Shown: positions 8,435 to 17,140, counted from the first letter of the stretch. The stretch is DNA of 64,000 bases from Nonomuraea soli (GCF_013761175.1 NZ_JACDUR010000004.1:620001-684000); one strand, 5' to 3'. Numbers and translations: made by a program. Notes: generated by a model from the sequence alone, not told the origin.

Positions 8435-9822
8435 CATCGAAGGTAACTCTGGTATCCGAGGGCACCTACCCGTTCGCCATGGGCGGTGTGAGCGTCTGGA
8501 TGGACCAGCTCATCCGGGGCATGCCCGACTACACGTGGGACGTCGTGACGCTCACGGTGGACGGCGCGGAACGCCCGGTCTGGGACCTCCCGGACAACCT
8601 CGACCAGGTCATCTCGCTGCCCCTGTGGGTGAGCACCCTCCGGCGCTCTTCTCGAGCGCCGGAGGCGTCCTTCCACACGGCCTACGGGGAGTTCCTGAGG
8701 ATGATCCTCACCCCGGCCGTCATGGGGGAGGGCAGCAGGCAGTTCATCGGCGTGCTCGAGGAGCTGTCGAGCTTCCCCGACCTGCTCGGCGCGATCACCA
8801 GCACCGAGGCGCTGACCCAGCTGATGGACTGCTGGTACTGGAACCGGCTCGACGGCATCAACCTGGCCGACGCCATCACCGCCGCCAACCTGCTGGGGCA
8901 CATGCTGCGCCCGCTGGCCGCCGAGCCGATCAGGACCGACCTGACGCACGTGGCCATGAACGGGCTGAGCATGCTGGTGGCGATGGCCGCCAAGTGGAGG
9001 TACGGCACGCCCATCGTGCTCTCCGAGCACGGCGTCTACCTGCGCGAGCGTTACCTGCAGTACCTGACGGAGCCGGTCAGCCACCCCGTGCGGGTCATGC
9101 TCCTCAGCTTCTTCCGCCGCCTGGCCGGCGCCTCCTACGCGATCGCCGACCGCATCGCGCCGCACTCCTCCTACAACAAACGCTGGCAGGTGCGCGGCGG
9201 CGCGGACCCCTCGCGGATCCACGTCATGTACAACGGCGTCGACCCCACCGACTTCCCGCTGGCCACCGGCGAACCCGACCGGCCGACCCTGGTCTTCATG
9301 GGGCGCATCGACCCGCTCAAGGACCTGCACACCCTGATCCGCGCCTTCGCGATCATCAGGGAGAAGCTGCCCGACGCCGTGCTGCGCATGTTCGGCGGCA
9401 CCCCCGAGGGCAACGAGACCTACCACGCGAGCTGCCAGGCGCTCATCGAGGAACTGGGCCTCGTGGGCTCCGCCATCCTGGAAGGCAGGGTCACCTCGCC
9501 CGTCCACGCCTACCACGCGGGCCACATCGTGATGCTGACCAGCATCTCGGAAGGCTTCCCCTACACCGTCGTGGAGGCCATGGCCTGCGGCAGGGCGACC
9601 GTGTGCACCAACGTCGGAGGCGTGGCGGAGGCGGTGGCCGAGGCCGGGATCGTCGTGGCGCCCCGTGACCACGTCGCCGTCGCCGAGGCGGCCGTACGGC
9701 TGCTGACCGACGCGCCGATGCGCGCCCGCATGGGCGCCCTGGCCCGCAAGCGTGTCCTCGAACGTTTCACCCTGCAGCAGTCTCTTGACGACTATCGCCA
9801 GGTCTACCAGGAGTTACTGTGA
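8431..9822 (+). CDS. PelF-like GT4 glycosyltransferase
   Basis: 463 residues; GTG start overlapping the previous stop by 4 bp. The opening VTLVSEGTYPFAMGGVSVW and the roughly 250-residue N-terminal domain are characteristic of PelF (DUF3492). The C-terminal GT-B half carries NGVDPTDF, FMGRIDPLKDL and the donor-site segment SISEGFPYTVVEAMACG. PelF-type enzymes are cytosolic polymerases of GalNAc/GlcNAc-containing Pel, using UDP-HexNAc. There is no PelD or other c-di-GMP receptor in the window, so control probably differs from Gram-negative pel systems. Works with the membrane protein that starts 4 bp before its stop. Confidence 0.82.
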   Translation: MTSKVTLVSEGTYPFAMGGVSVWMDQLIRGMPDYTWDVVTLTVDGAERPVWDLPDNLDQVISLPLWVSTLRRSSRAPEASFHTAYGEFLRMILTPAVMGEGSRQFIGVLEELSSFPDLLGAITSTEALTQLMDCWYWNRLDGINLADAITAANLLGHMLRPLAAEPIRTDLTHVAMNGLSMLVAMAAKWRYGTPIVLSEHGVYLRERYLQYLTEPVSHPVRVMLLSFFRRLAGASYAIADRIAPHSSYNKRWQVRGGADPSRIHVMYNGVDPTDFPLATGEPDRPTLVFMGRIDPLKDLHTLIRAFAIIREKLPDAVLRMFGGTPEGNETYHASCQALIEELGLVGSAILEGRVTSPVHAYHAGHIVMLTSISEGFPYTVVEAMACGRATVCTNVGGVAEAVAEAGIVVAPRDHVAVAEAAVRLLTDAPMRARMGALARKRVLERFTLQQSLDDYRQVYQELL

Positions 9823-11108
9823 GCGATGAACTGGCCGATCAATTACGGCCGAAGCTCGTCCACGCCGTCGAGCCGCTCCAGGTGGCCGCCGCGCTGGAAT
9901 CCGAAGGCCTCAACGACAAGATCGCCCGCGACCGATACGGGCACACCGACGTCTTCTCCCTCGCGGAGGAGGTCTACGCCCGGCTGGCCCGGGAGGCGCG
10001 GCCGCCGGTGGAGCCCGCGCCCCGCCGTCCCCGCATGCTCGCCCAGCTCAGCCACGGCCTGCTGTACGGCATGCCGGGCGCCCTGCTGCCGGCCACCTCG
10101 GCGCTGGTCGGCGCCCAGTGGCTGATGCCGGGCCTGGTCCTCACCACCGGAGCCGGCTGGATCCTCGGGGGCTGCATGGCCCGCATGGTGTACGGCAAGC
10201 CTGACTCCGCCTGGACGGTCGTCGTCTACGGCCTGGTGGCCGGAGCCGTGGCCGCGCTGGCCATCGGGCTGCTGGTCCAGGGCCCACCGGCGCTGCTGGC
10301 GCTCTGCGTCGTACAGATCACCTTCCAGCTCTGCTCCGGCATGCTGCTCATCCACCACCAGGAGGCGCTGCTGGCCGTCCTGATGGGACCGGGAGTCGTC
10401 GCGGGCGTCACCTATCTCGTCATTGGCACGCCGTTCGCCGCGATCGTCGCGGTGGTCGTCGGCACGCTGTGCATCGCGGGCGTCACGGGAGCGGCCCTCG
10501 TGCTCACCTCACGGCAACGCGCGCCGCTCGCCGTACCCAGAGGTCTGCTCCTCGGTCTCGTGCACAGCCTGCTGACCGCGCTCTTCCTGCTCCAGGCCGA
10601 GGCCCGCTACGTGGTGGGCCGCCCCGACATCGCCATCGCCGGCGCCGGGCTGGTGCTCGGCATGGGGGTGCTGGAGTTCCGCGCCCACTGCTTCGAGACC
10701 GACGTCCGCTCGGTGATCAGGCAGGTGTGCTACCCGGCCGAGTTCACCCGCCACGGCCACCGGCTGCTGCTCGCCGGGCTGGGCATCTGCCTGGCGGTCC
10801 TGACCGTGTTGTCGGCGCCGCCGCTGCTGCTGGTCTCGATCACGGCGGAGGGCGCGGTCATGGCCCTGGCGCACGTCGTGCTCGGCGGCGCCTACTTCCT
10901 GGCCTTCCTGCTGGCCAACCAGGGCAGAGTCGTCGAGCTCTGCCTGGCGCAGGGGGCCGCCCTGCTCATCCATCCAGGCCTGCGGCTGGTCGCCCCCGTC
11001 CCGGTGCTCTCGGACACCCTGCTCTTCCTGGCCGCCTGCCTGCTCTTCCTCTGCCTCCTGCTCGTCCTGATGGCCGCCCGCCTCAGAGACGTGTGGGCCT
11101 ACCGATAG
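9819..11108 (+). CDS. Polytopic membrane protein, candidate polysaccharide export component
   Basis: 429 residues. The first ~68 residues are soluble and cytosol-like (charged, with a conserved-looking RDRYGHTDVFSLAEEVY segment); about 10-12 hydrophobic membrane segments follow from MLAQLSHGLLYG to the C-terminus. It sits immediately after the PelF-like gene (GTGA overlap), the position where pel operons place PelG, a 12-TM MATE/PST-like transporter. I cannot see clear PelG motifs, so the export role is inference from topology and position. The next gene starts 10 bp downstream behind TAGGAG. Confidence 0.65.
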   Translation: MSDELADQLRPKLVHAVEPLQVAAALESEGLNDKIARDRYGHTDVFSLAEEVYARLAREARPPVEPAPRRPRMLAQLSHGLLYGMPGALLPATSALVGAQWLMPGLVLTTGAGWILGGCMARMVYGKPDSAWTVVVYGLVAGAVAALAIGLLVQGPPALLALCVVQITFQLCSGMLLIHHQEALLAVLMGPGVVAGVTYLVIGTPFAAIVAVVVGTLCIAGVTGAALVLTSRQRAPLAVPRGLLLGLVHSLLTALFLLQAEARYVVGRPDIAIAGAGLVLGMGVLEFRAHCFETDVRSVIRQVCYPAEFTRHGHRLLLAGLGICLAVLTVLSAPPLLLVSITAEGAVMALAHVVLGGAYFLAFLLANQGRVVELCLAQGAALLIHPGLRLVAPVPVLSDTLLFLAACLLFLCLLLVLMAARLRDVWAYR

Positions 11109-11118
11109 GAGCATTCTC

Positions 11119-11847
11119 ATGCATGTCGTCATCCTCGCCGGTGGCAAGGGGGTGCGCCTGCGCCCCTACACCTCCGCCCTGCCCAAGCCACTCGTGCCGA
11201 TCGGGGAGGAGTACGCCATCCTCGACATCATCCTGCGGCAGCTCGTCTCCCAGGGCTTCACCAGCGCGACCCTGGCCGTGGGCCACCTCAGCCCGCTGAT
11301 CAGGGCCTTCGTCGGCGACGGCTCACGATGGGGGCTCCAGGTCGACTACACCGAGGAGGTCAAGCCGCTGTCCACCATCGGGCCGCTGTTCTCCATCCGC
11401 GACCGGCTGCCCGAGCACTTCCTCGTCATGAACGGGGACGTGCTGACCACGCTCAACTACGCCTCGCTGCTGACCTCGCACGGGCTGAGCGGAGCGCCGC
11501 TGACCGTGGCCACGGCGCCGCGCGTCGTCAAGATCGACTTCGGGGTGCTGGAGGCGGGATCGGGATTCATCACCGGATTCCGGGAGAAGCCGCTGCTGTC
11601 CTACCTGGTCAGCATGGGTGTCTACGCGCTGTCGCGCAGCGCCATCGACGACTACCCCGAGGGCATGTCGTTCGGCTTCGACGAGCTGGTGCTCGACCTG
11701 CTGGCCAGGCAGAGCCCGCCGGCCGTCTTCGAGTTCGACGGGTACTGGCTCGACATCGGGCGGCCCGACGACTACGACGAGGCCAACGCCCGCTTCGAGG
11801 AGTACAGGGGGCTGCTGCTGCCGCCGGAGAAGGAGCCGGTGGCATGA
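11119..11847 (+). CDS. Sugar-1-phosphate nucleotidyltransferase
   Basis: 242-residue NTP-transferase domain protein that would activate a sugar phosphate to an NDP-sugar for the polymer. Seen: LAGGKGVRLRPYT (nucleotide-binding loop, residues 6-18), LPKPLVPIG, the metal-site MNGDVLT near 107, and FREKP near 156. It lacks a C-terminal left-handed beta-helix, so it is the short single-domain form (glucose-1-P thymidylyl- or mannose-1-P guanylyl-like). Strong TAGGAG ribosome-binding site. Nucleotide and sugar specificity cannot be decided. Confidence 0.85.
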   Translation: MHVVILAGGKGVRLRPYTSALPKPLVPIGEEYAILDIILRQLVSQGFTSATLAVGHLSPLIRAFVGDGSRWGLQVDYTEEVKPLSTIGPLFSIRDRLPEHFLVMNGDVLTTLNYASLLTSHGLSGAPLTVATAPRVVKIDFGVLEAGSGFITGFREKPLLSYLVSMGVYALSRSAIDDYPEGMSFGFDELVLDLLARQSPPAVFEFDGYWLDIGRPDDYDEANARFEEYRGLLLPPEKEPVA

Positions 11848-12755
11848 GCGACACCTCGGGGGGCCCGCGCCGGGTGCTGCTCTTCGGCGCCTCCGGCTTC
11901 ATCGGCCGCTGGGTGCGCGCCCAGCTCGACGGCGACCCGCGCGTGTCCGAGCTGCACTGCCCGGGCCGCGCCCGGCTCGACCTGCTCACCGCCGGCGCCG
12001 CCGAGGTCGCCGACCTGCTGGCCGAGACCCGGCCCGACCTGATACTCAACTGCATGGGCAAACTCACCGGACCGCCCGACGTGCTGCTGCGCGCCAACGC
12101 CGGTGTCGTCGCCCTGCTCCTGCACGCCATGGCCGAGGTCACTCCGACCGCTCGCCTGGTACGGCTCGGCTCGGCCGCCGAATACGGCGCCTGCGTTCCC
12201 GGCTACACCATCCAGGAGGACGACGCCGCCCTGCCGCTCAGCGACTACGGCGTCAGCCACCTCGCCGGCTCCGGCCTCGTCCGCAACAGCGCGCTCGACG
12301 CCGTATCGCTGCGCGTCTTCAACCCCGTCGGCCCCGGCACCTCCGACGCCAGCGTCCTGGGCCGGGCCCGCGACCTCCTGCGGGAGGCGGTCGCCACCGG
12401 CGCCTCCTCGATCAGCCTCGGCTCGCTGGCCGCCATGCGCGACTTCATCGACGTCAGAGACGTCGCCGACGCCGTCGTGGCCGCCGCCTTCGCCCCCTCC
12501 ACACCCGAGCGGATCTTCAACGTGGGCAGCGGCCAGGCGCTCCCGGTCAGGGTCCCGGTGGCGCTGCTCGCCCGCGAACACGGCTTCGACGGCGACATCC
12601 ACGAGAGCGAGCCCAGCTCGGCCCGCTCCGCCGCCGTGCAATGGAGCCAGGCCGACATCGGCCGCGCCCGCCGCCTCCTCGGCTGGGAGCCGAAACGCAC
12701 GCTCGAGACCTCCATCCGTGACATGACACAGCTAGGGAGCACGATCAATGCCTAA
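11844..12755 (+). CDS. NAD(P)-dependent sugar-nucleotide epimerase/reductase with altered catalytic Lys
   Basis: 303-residue extended SDR. Rossmann motif GASGFIG near residues 15-21, LRLGSAAEYG (the catalytic-Ser segment) and DYGVSHLAG, where the usual YxxxK reads YxxxH. The C-terminal substrate half contains VFNPVGPG and RDFIDVRDV. Normal members act as NDP-sugar 4-epimerases, dehydratases or reductases; Lys-to-His would weaken or change the proton relay, or the gene could serve a binding or altered reaction. Starts with a 4-bp overlap and overlaps the dehydrogenase downstream by 8 bp. Confidence 0.82.
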   Translation: MSDTSGGPRRVLLFGASGFIGRWVRAQLDGDPRVSELHCPGRARLDLLTAGAAEVADLLAETRPDLILNCMGKLTGPPDVLLRANAGVVALLLHAMAEVTPTARLVRLGSAAEYGACVPGYTIQEDDAALPLSDYGVSHLAGSGLVRNSALDAVSLRVFNPVGPGTSDASVLGRARDLLREAVATGASSISLGSLAAMRDFIDVRDVADAVVAAAFAPSTPERIFNVGSGQALPVRVPVALLAREHGFDGDIHESEPSSARSAAVQWSQADIGRARRLLGWEPKRTLETSIRDMTQLGSTINA

Positions 12756-14001
12756 GACCGTCGCCGTCGTCGGCATGGGGTACGTGGGCCTCACGCTCAC
12801 CGCCGCCATGGCCCGCAACGGTTACACCGTGTACGGCGTGGACGCCAACCCGTCCGTTGTCGAGGCGCTGTCCAACGGGCGCATCCACGTGTTCGAGCCC
12901 GGCGTGGCCGAAGTGTTCGCCGAGCACCTCGGCACCCGGATCCACGTCGGCTCGGCCATCCCGGACCAGCCGCTGGACGCCGCCATCCTGGCCGTCTCCA
13001 CCCCCGTCGTGAACCAGAAGCCCGACCTGTCGAACCTCGAGGCCGCCGCCGTACACGTGGCCGAGAAGTGCCGGCCCGACACCCTCGTGGTCGTACGGAG
13101 CACCGTGCCCGTCGGCACCAGCCGTACGGTCGTCCTGCCCCGCCTGTGGCAGGACGCCCGGCTGATCATGGCGCCCGAGCGGACCATCCAGGGCCAGGCC
13201 CTGCGCGAACTCGTGGAGCTGCCCCAGGTCATCGGCGGGCTCGACAGCCCCAGCCTGGCCGCCGGCATCGACCTGTTCGAAGGCCTGGCCGACCAGATCG
13301 TCCCCGTGTCGAGCCTGGAGACGGCCGAGCTGGTCAAACTCTCCAACAACTGCCACACCGACCTGATCTACGCCTACGGCAACGAGGTCGCGCTCATCGC
13401 CGAGCAGCACGGGCTCGACCCGCTGGAGGTCATCGCCGCCACCAACCTCGACTACCCGCGGCCCGACCTGGCCAAGCCCGGCTACGTGGGCGGCGGCTGC
13501 CTGTCGAAGGACCCCTACATCATGCTCGCCAGCGGCGCCTCCTCCCTCGTGCGCTCCGCCCGTGAGCTCAACGAGCGCCTGCCCGCCCACGTCGCCTCCC
13601 GCATGGTCGACCTCATCCGCGAGGAGTTCGGCACCTGCGAAGGCATCCGCCTCTCGGTGCTCGGCTGGGCCTACAAGGGCTGGCCCGCCACCGACGACAT
13701 GCGCGGAACCCCCATCGAGGTGATGATGCCGATCTTCCAGGTCGCCGGGCTGATCGTCCAAGGCCACGACCCGCTCGTGCCGGAGGAGGTGATCAGGCAG
13801 TACGGCGGGCAGCCGATGAGCCTGGACAAGGCCGTCTCCTCCGCCGACGCGCTACTGGTGATCAACGACCACCCCGACTACCGCGAGCTGTCGATCGAGG
13901 AAGCACAGGCCAAGGTGGTCTTCGACTCCTGGCGCATCCTCGACGAGGAGACCGTGCTGGAGCGGGGCGCCCGCTACGCCGGGATCGGATACGCCCGATG
14001 A
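12748..14001 (+). CDS. UDP-sugar 6-dehydrogenase (UDP-ManNAc/GalNAc/Glc dehydrogenase family)
   Basis: 417-residue nucleotide-sugar dehydrogenase that oxidises C6 of a UDP-hexose(-NAc) to the uronic acid with two NAD+. Seen: Rossmann GMGYVGL (residues 9-15), RSTVPVGTS, KLSNNCHTD in the central helix, the catalytic-Cys loop GYVGGGCLSKDP near 247-258, and GWAYKGWPATDDMRGTP in the C-terminal domain (usual GLAFKxxxxDxRxSP). It implies that an acidic sugar is made for the polymer or for an attached glycan. Embedded in the overlapping operon. Confidence 0.88.
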   Translation: MPKTVAVVGMGYVGLTLTAAMARNGYTVYGVDANPSVVEALSNGRIHVFEPGVAEVFAEHLGTRIHVGSAIPDQPLDAAILAVSTPVVNQKPDLSNLEAAAVHVAEKCRPDTLVVVRSTVPVGTSRTVVLPRLWQDARLIMAPERTIQGQALRELVELPQVIGGLDSPSLAAGIDLFEGLADQIVPVSSLETAELVKLSNNCHTDLIYAYGNEVALIAEQHGLDPLEVIAATNLDYPRPDLAKPGYVGGGCLSKDPYIMLASGASSLVRSARELNERLPAHVASRMVDLIREEFGTCEGIRLSVLGWAYKGWPATDDMRGTPIEVMMPIFQVAGLIVQGHDPLVPEEVIRQYGGQPMSLDKAVSSADALLVINDHPDYRELSIEEAQAKVVFDSWRILDEETVLERGARYAGIGYAR

Positions 14002-14918
14002 GGGCCCTGCTGCTGGGCGGCGCCGGCTTCATCGGCCTGCACCTGGCCCGCCGCCTCCTCGCCGACGGCCACTCCGTCACCATCGTCGACGACTTCTCGC
14101 GCGGCAAGCACGACTTCGGCGACCTCGGCGACGTGCGCTCCCTCGACCTGACCCTGGCCTCCTCCTACTCCACCCTGGACAAGGACGGCTGGGACCAGAT
14201 CTACATGCTGGCCGCCATCGTCGGCGTCAGGAACGTCGAAGCCGACCCCGGCCGCGTCCTGCGCGTCAACTCCCTGGCCCTGCTCCACCTGCTCGACTGG
14301 ATCAAACCGGGGCAGCGCCTGTTCTTCGCCTCCACCAGCGAGGCCTACGCCGGAGGCGTCTCGGCAGGACTCGTCCCCGTACCCACCCCGGAAACGGTGC
14401 CGCTCCTGATCGAGGACGTCGGCTCGGCACGCTACAGCTACGCCATCAGCAAGGCGCTCGGCGAAGCCGCCGTCATCCACAGCCCCGCCGCCGCCGTCGT
14501 CGGACGCTTCCACAACGTCTACGGACCCCGCATGGGCGCCGACCACGTCATCCCCGAACTGTCCCTGCGCGCCCTGCGCGGCGAGGACCCCTTCCGCCTC
14601 TACGGCTCCGACCAGTCACGCGCCTTCTGCTACGTCGACGACGCCGTCGAAGCCATGGTCAGGCTCATGGACGCCGACTTCTCCGGCATCGTCCACATCG
14701 GCAACCCGGAAGAGACCAACATCGGCGACCTGGCCAAACTCGTGCTCCGCGTCGCCGGAGCATCACCGCAGATCGACGCCGTCCCCGCCCCGCCCGGCTC
14801 CGTCGCCCGCCGATGCCCCGACATCTCCCTCCTCCAGCAGGTCACCGGCTTCACCCCCCAGATCTCCCTCGAAGAAGGCGTACGCCGCACCTTCGCCTGG
14901 TACCGGGAGCAGCTGTGA
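13998..14918 (+). CDS. NAD-dependent sugar-nucleotide epimerase/decarboxylase
   Basis: 306-residue extended SDR with GGAGFIG (residues 7-13), an FASTSEAYAG active-site Ser/Thr segment, YSYAISK (the complete YxxxK, unlike its upstream paralogue), GRFHNVYGPRMG and AFCYVDDAVEAM. Closest in look to UDP-GlcNAc/GalNAc 4-epimerases and UDP-glucuronate decarboxylases. A UDP-HexNAc 4-epimerase would supply the UDP-GalNAc needed for a Pel- or GAG-like polymer, as Uge3 does in fungi (inference). ATGA overlap with the dehydrogenase. Confidence 0.85.
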   Translation: MRALLLGGAGFIGLHLARRLLADGHSVTIVDDFSRGKHDFGDLGDVRSLDLTLASSYSTLDKDGWDQIYMLAAIVGVRNVEADPGRVLRVNSLALLHLLDWIKPGQRLFFASTSEAYAGGVSAGLVPVPTPETVPLLIEDVGSARYSYAISKALGEAAVIHSPAAAVVGRFHNVYGPRMGADHVIPELSLRALRGEDPFRLYGSDQSRAFCYVDDAVEAMVRLMDADFSGIVHIGNPEETNIGDLAKLVLRVAGASPQIDAVPAPPGSVARRCPDISLLQQVTGFTPQISLEEGVRRTFAWYREQL

Positions 14919-15607
14919 GGAAGCCGATCTGCTTCTACTACGGCGACAAGGAACTCGAACGGCTGTCCCGCTTCGAGAAAGTCGTCCTCCAGGCCGACTT
15001 CTACTCCCCGCCGGAACTGGCCGAGCTTCGCTCCCGCGGCGTCCACACACTCGGCTACCTGTCCCTGTCCGAGGACGTCGGCCCCGCCGCCCCATGGCAG
15101 CGCGCCGAACGCAACCCCGACTGGGGTGGCGCCTTCGTCCACGTGGGCGACCCCGGCTGGATGGCCCACGTCGTCGACCAGGCCCGCCGCGCCGTCGCCG
15201 GCGGCTTCGCCGGGCTCTTCCTCGACACCCTCAACCTCGAGCAGACCTTTCCCGAGGACCTGCCCCACCTGCTCACCCTCATCGCCGCGATCAGAGAGGA
15301 GGCACGGCCCGACTACCTGCTCGCCAACCGAGGGTTCGCCCTGCTCCCGCAGCTGGCCTCGCTCGTGGACGGGATCCTCTTCGAGTCGTTCTCCGCACGG
15401 TGGGTGGACATGGAGCACTACGCGCCATGGCCCGACGACGTGCTCGCCTTCCACGGGCAGGTGGCGGAGCAGCTGCTGGAGTACGACCTGGACCTCTACG
15501 CGCTGGACTACGCGGACGGGCGGGAGCTGACGGACTTCGCCTACCGGCGGGCGCGGGAGTTCGGCATGTTGTGCTTCGTCAGCGATCGGGCCCTCTCCCG
15601 CCTCTGA
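14915..15607 (+). CDS. GH114-like endo-alpha-1,4-polygalactosaminidase domain protein, no signal peptide
   Basis: 230-residue TIM-barrel protein of the GH114/TM1410 group; the family hydrolyses alpha-1,4-galactosaminidic links (Ega3 in Aspergillus is the model). Seen: VVLQADFYSPPEL early in the barrel, LGYLSLSEDV, GGFAGLFLDTLN with a candidate catalytic Asp near residue 103, ANRGFALLPQL, and ILFESFSARW with a candidate acid Glu near 155. The GTG start overlaps the previous stop by 4 bp. No signal peptide or membrane anchor is visible, so it may act in the cytosol or leave by another route. Last gene of the operon, followed by hairpin-rich repeats. Confidence 0.75.
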   Translation: MRKPICFYYGDKELERLSRFEKVVLQADFYSPPELAELRSRGVHTLGYLSLSEDVGPAAPWQRAERNPDWGGAFVHVGDPGWMAHVVDQARRAVAGGFAGLFLDTLNLEQTFPEDLPHLLTLIAAIREEARPDYLLANRGFALLPQLASLVDGILFESFSARWVDMEHYAPWPDDVLAFHGQVAEQLLEYDLDLYALDYADGRELTDFAYRRAREFGMLCFVSDRALSRL

Positions 15608-15624
15608 CGGCTCGGGCCTCGCAG

Positions 15625-15728
15625 GTCGTGCGCCTTCGGCGCTGGTCGGCCTCGGGCTGTGCCTGGTGGGGGTGGTCCTTCGGCCCACCCCCACACCCCC
15701 TAGGTCGATGGCCCGGGGGCCATCGACA
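15625..15728. repeat. Hairpin-bearing direct repeat, copy 1
   Basis: 104 bp, matching copy 2 (160 bp downstream) at all positions but one (T at 15701). Contains a stem GTGGGGGTGG...CCACCCCCAC around TCCTTCGGC and a second near-palindrome around GGCCCGGGGGCC. It lies in the convergent gap between the GH114 and Fic genes, so the hairpins could terminate transcription from both sides. No gene is supported at 15608-15994. Confidence 0.85.
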
Positions 15729-15784
15729 ACCCGTCCGTAGTTCTCGCCCCTCGCCCCCCTTCCACGGGCATGGGCCTCGCGGGG

Positions 15785-15888
15785 GTCGTGCGCCTTCGGC
15801 GCTGGTCGGCCTCGGGCTGTGCCTGGTGGGGGTGGTCCTTCGGCCCACCCCCACACCCCCGAGGTCGATGGCCCGGGGGCCATCGACA
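15785..15888. repeat. Hairpin-bearing direct repeat, copy 2
   Basis: Second copy of the 104-bp unit with the same two inverted repeats; G at 15861 is the only difference. Upstream flanks also share GGGCCTCGC. Lack of drift suggests recent duplication or gene conversion, or a dispersed intergenic repeat family. Confidence 0.85.
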
Positions 15889-15994
15889 CCCCGCTCGGGG
15901 TTCTCGGGCGCGGATGGTCCTTGGCTCAGGGTCGATAGTGTGCGACCGTCCGGCCTTATCGGTCAGGATGAACCGGGGAGCCGAGCAGGCATCC

Positions 15995-17140
15995 TCACGC
16001 CTGGTAGGGATCCACCAGCGAGAACGGAGTCCGTGCGAGTTCCAGCGGAGGCTCAGGAAAGGCGGGCCCCACGGTGTAGAACCGAGCACGGGTCTTCCCG
16101 ACAGGTGTGAGCAGCTGAGCCGTCACCAGGTCGCGAAGGTCACGCTGAGCCTGCTGCACGCTCAACCCCTCGGCCGCCTCGTAGCGGCTGCGCCGTACAC
16201 GCCCGGAGACCGCGACGTCGTGGAGTGCGGTGACCACCCGCTCGTCCAGCCCGCGATGCCGGGCGAACTCCTCGAGGAGAACCCACACCCGGTTGGAGCG
16301 GTCGAGCCGGGCGTGTACCGATTGAGCCTGCTGGTGGTAGGCGGTGAGGTTGAAGCGGATCCACTCCGACACGTCTTGATCGGGGTGGTAGGTCACACCT
16401 CGGCGGGCGAGCACGGAGTAGTACTCCCACGTGTTGCCCGGGCGGCCCAGCCAGGCCTCGATGGAGGAGAATTCCGGCGCCAGGGTGCCGTCTCTGGAGA
16501 TGAGCAGGGTCTGCAGGGAGCGTGACATCCGGCCGTTGCCGTCGGCCCAGGGGTGGATCGAGACCAGGTGCAGGTGCGACATGGCCGCTCGGATCAGGGG
16601 GCTGGTGCCGTCGTCGGTGTTGAGCCAGTCGGTGAGTTCCGACATCAGGCCCGGCACCTGGGATGCCTCGGGGGCGGTGTAGGCGGCGATGCTGGGGTCG
16701 CGGGCGTCGGTGACGTAGACGGGGCCTCGTCTCCACTGGCCGGCGGGCTTGCGGATGGAGTGGCGGTGGCCCTGGAGCATCCAGTGCAGGGCGTTGATGA
16801 AGCCGGTGCTGTAGGCGAAGTCGGGGGCGTCGTGGAGTGACTGGATGTAGGTCATCATTCGCTGGTAGGCGAGGGTCTCCTCGCGGTTCTCGTCGGTGAC
16901 GTCGACGTCTCGTTCACCCTCCATCAGGTCCTCCACGTCGATGGTGGAGACCTTGAAGCCCTCGATGGAGTTGGACGCGGCGATCGCGTCGGCGGCGAGG
17001 AACTTTCGTAGACCGGCGATCAGCTTGGCGGGAGCGCTGAGGGCATGGTGGTGCAGGTCCCTCCGGGCGGCTTTGATCTCCAGAAGGACTCTGCTGTCTT
17101 CTGATGTGAGGATGGGCGTGCGATAGAGCATTGCTGCCAT
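15995..17140 (-). CDS. Fic family protein with N-terminal inhibitory motif
   Basis: 381-residue Fic/DOC enzyme, which transfers AMP (or another phospho-moiety) to hydroxyl side chains of target proteins. Seen: a Fic_N region with the inhibitory motif SNSIEG (S56xxxE60G61), marking a class II self-inhibited Fic; the core motif HPWADGNGRMSR (residues 196-207) with catalytic His and all anion-binding residues; and a C-terminal winged-helix-like part (QQAQRDLRDLVTAQLL). I chose ATG 17140, since longer frames run into the divergent gene; ATG 17131 is an alternative. Its start is only 15 bp from the divergent receptor gene. No antitoxin-like small partner is seen; target unknown. Confidence 0.87.
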   Translation of the reverse strand: MAAMLYRTPILTSEDSRVLLEIKAARRDLHHHALSAPAKLIAGLRKFLAADAIAASNSIEGFKVSTIDVEDLMEGERDVDVTDENREETLAYQRMMTYIQSLHDAPDFAYSTGFINALHWMLQGHRHSIRKPAGQWRRGPVYVTDARDPSIAAYTAPEASQVPGLMSELTDWLNTDDGTSPLIRAAMSHLHLVSIHPWADGNGRMSRSLQTLLISRDGTLAPEFSSIEAWLGRPGNTWEYYSVLARRGVTYHPDQDVSEWIRFNLTAYHQQAQSVHARLDRSNRVWVLLEEFARHRGLDERVVTALHDVAVSGRVRRSRYEAAEGLSVQQAQRDLRDLVTAQLLTPVGKTRARFYTVGPAFPEPPLELARTPFSLVDPYQA

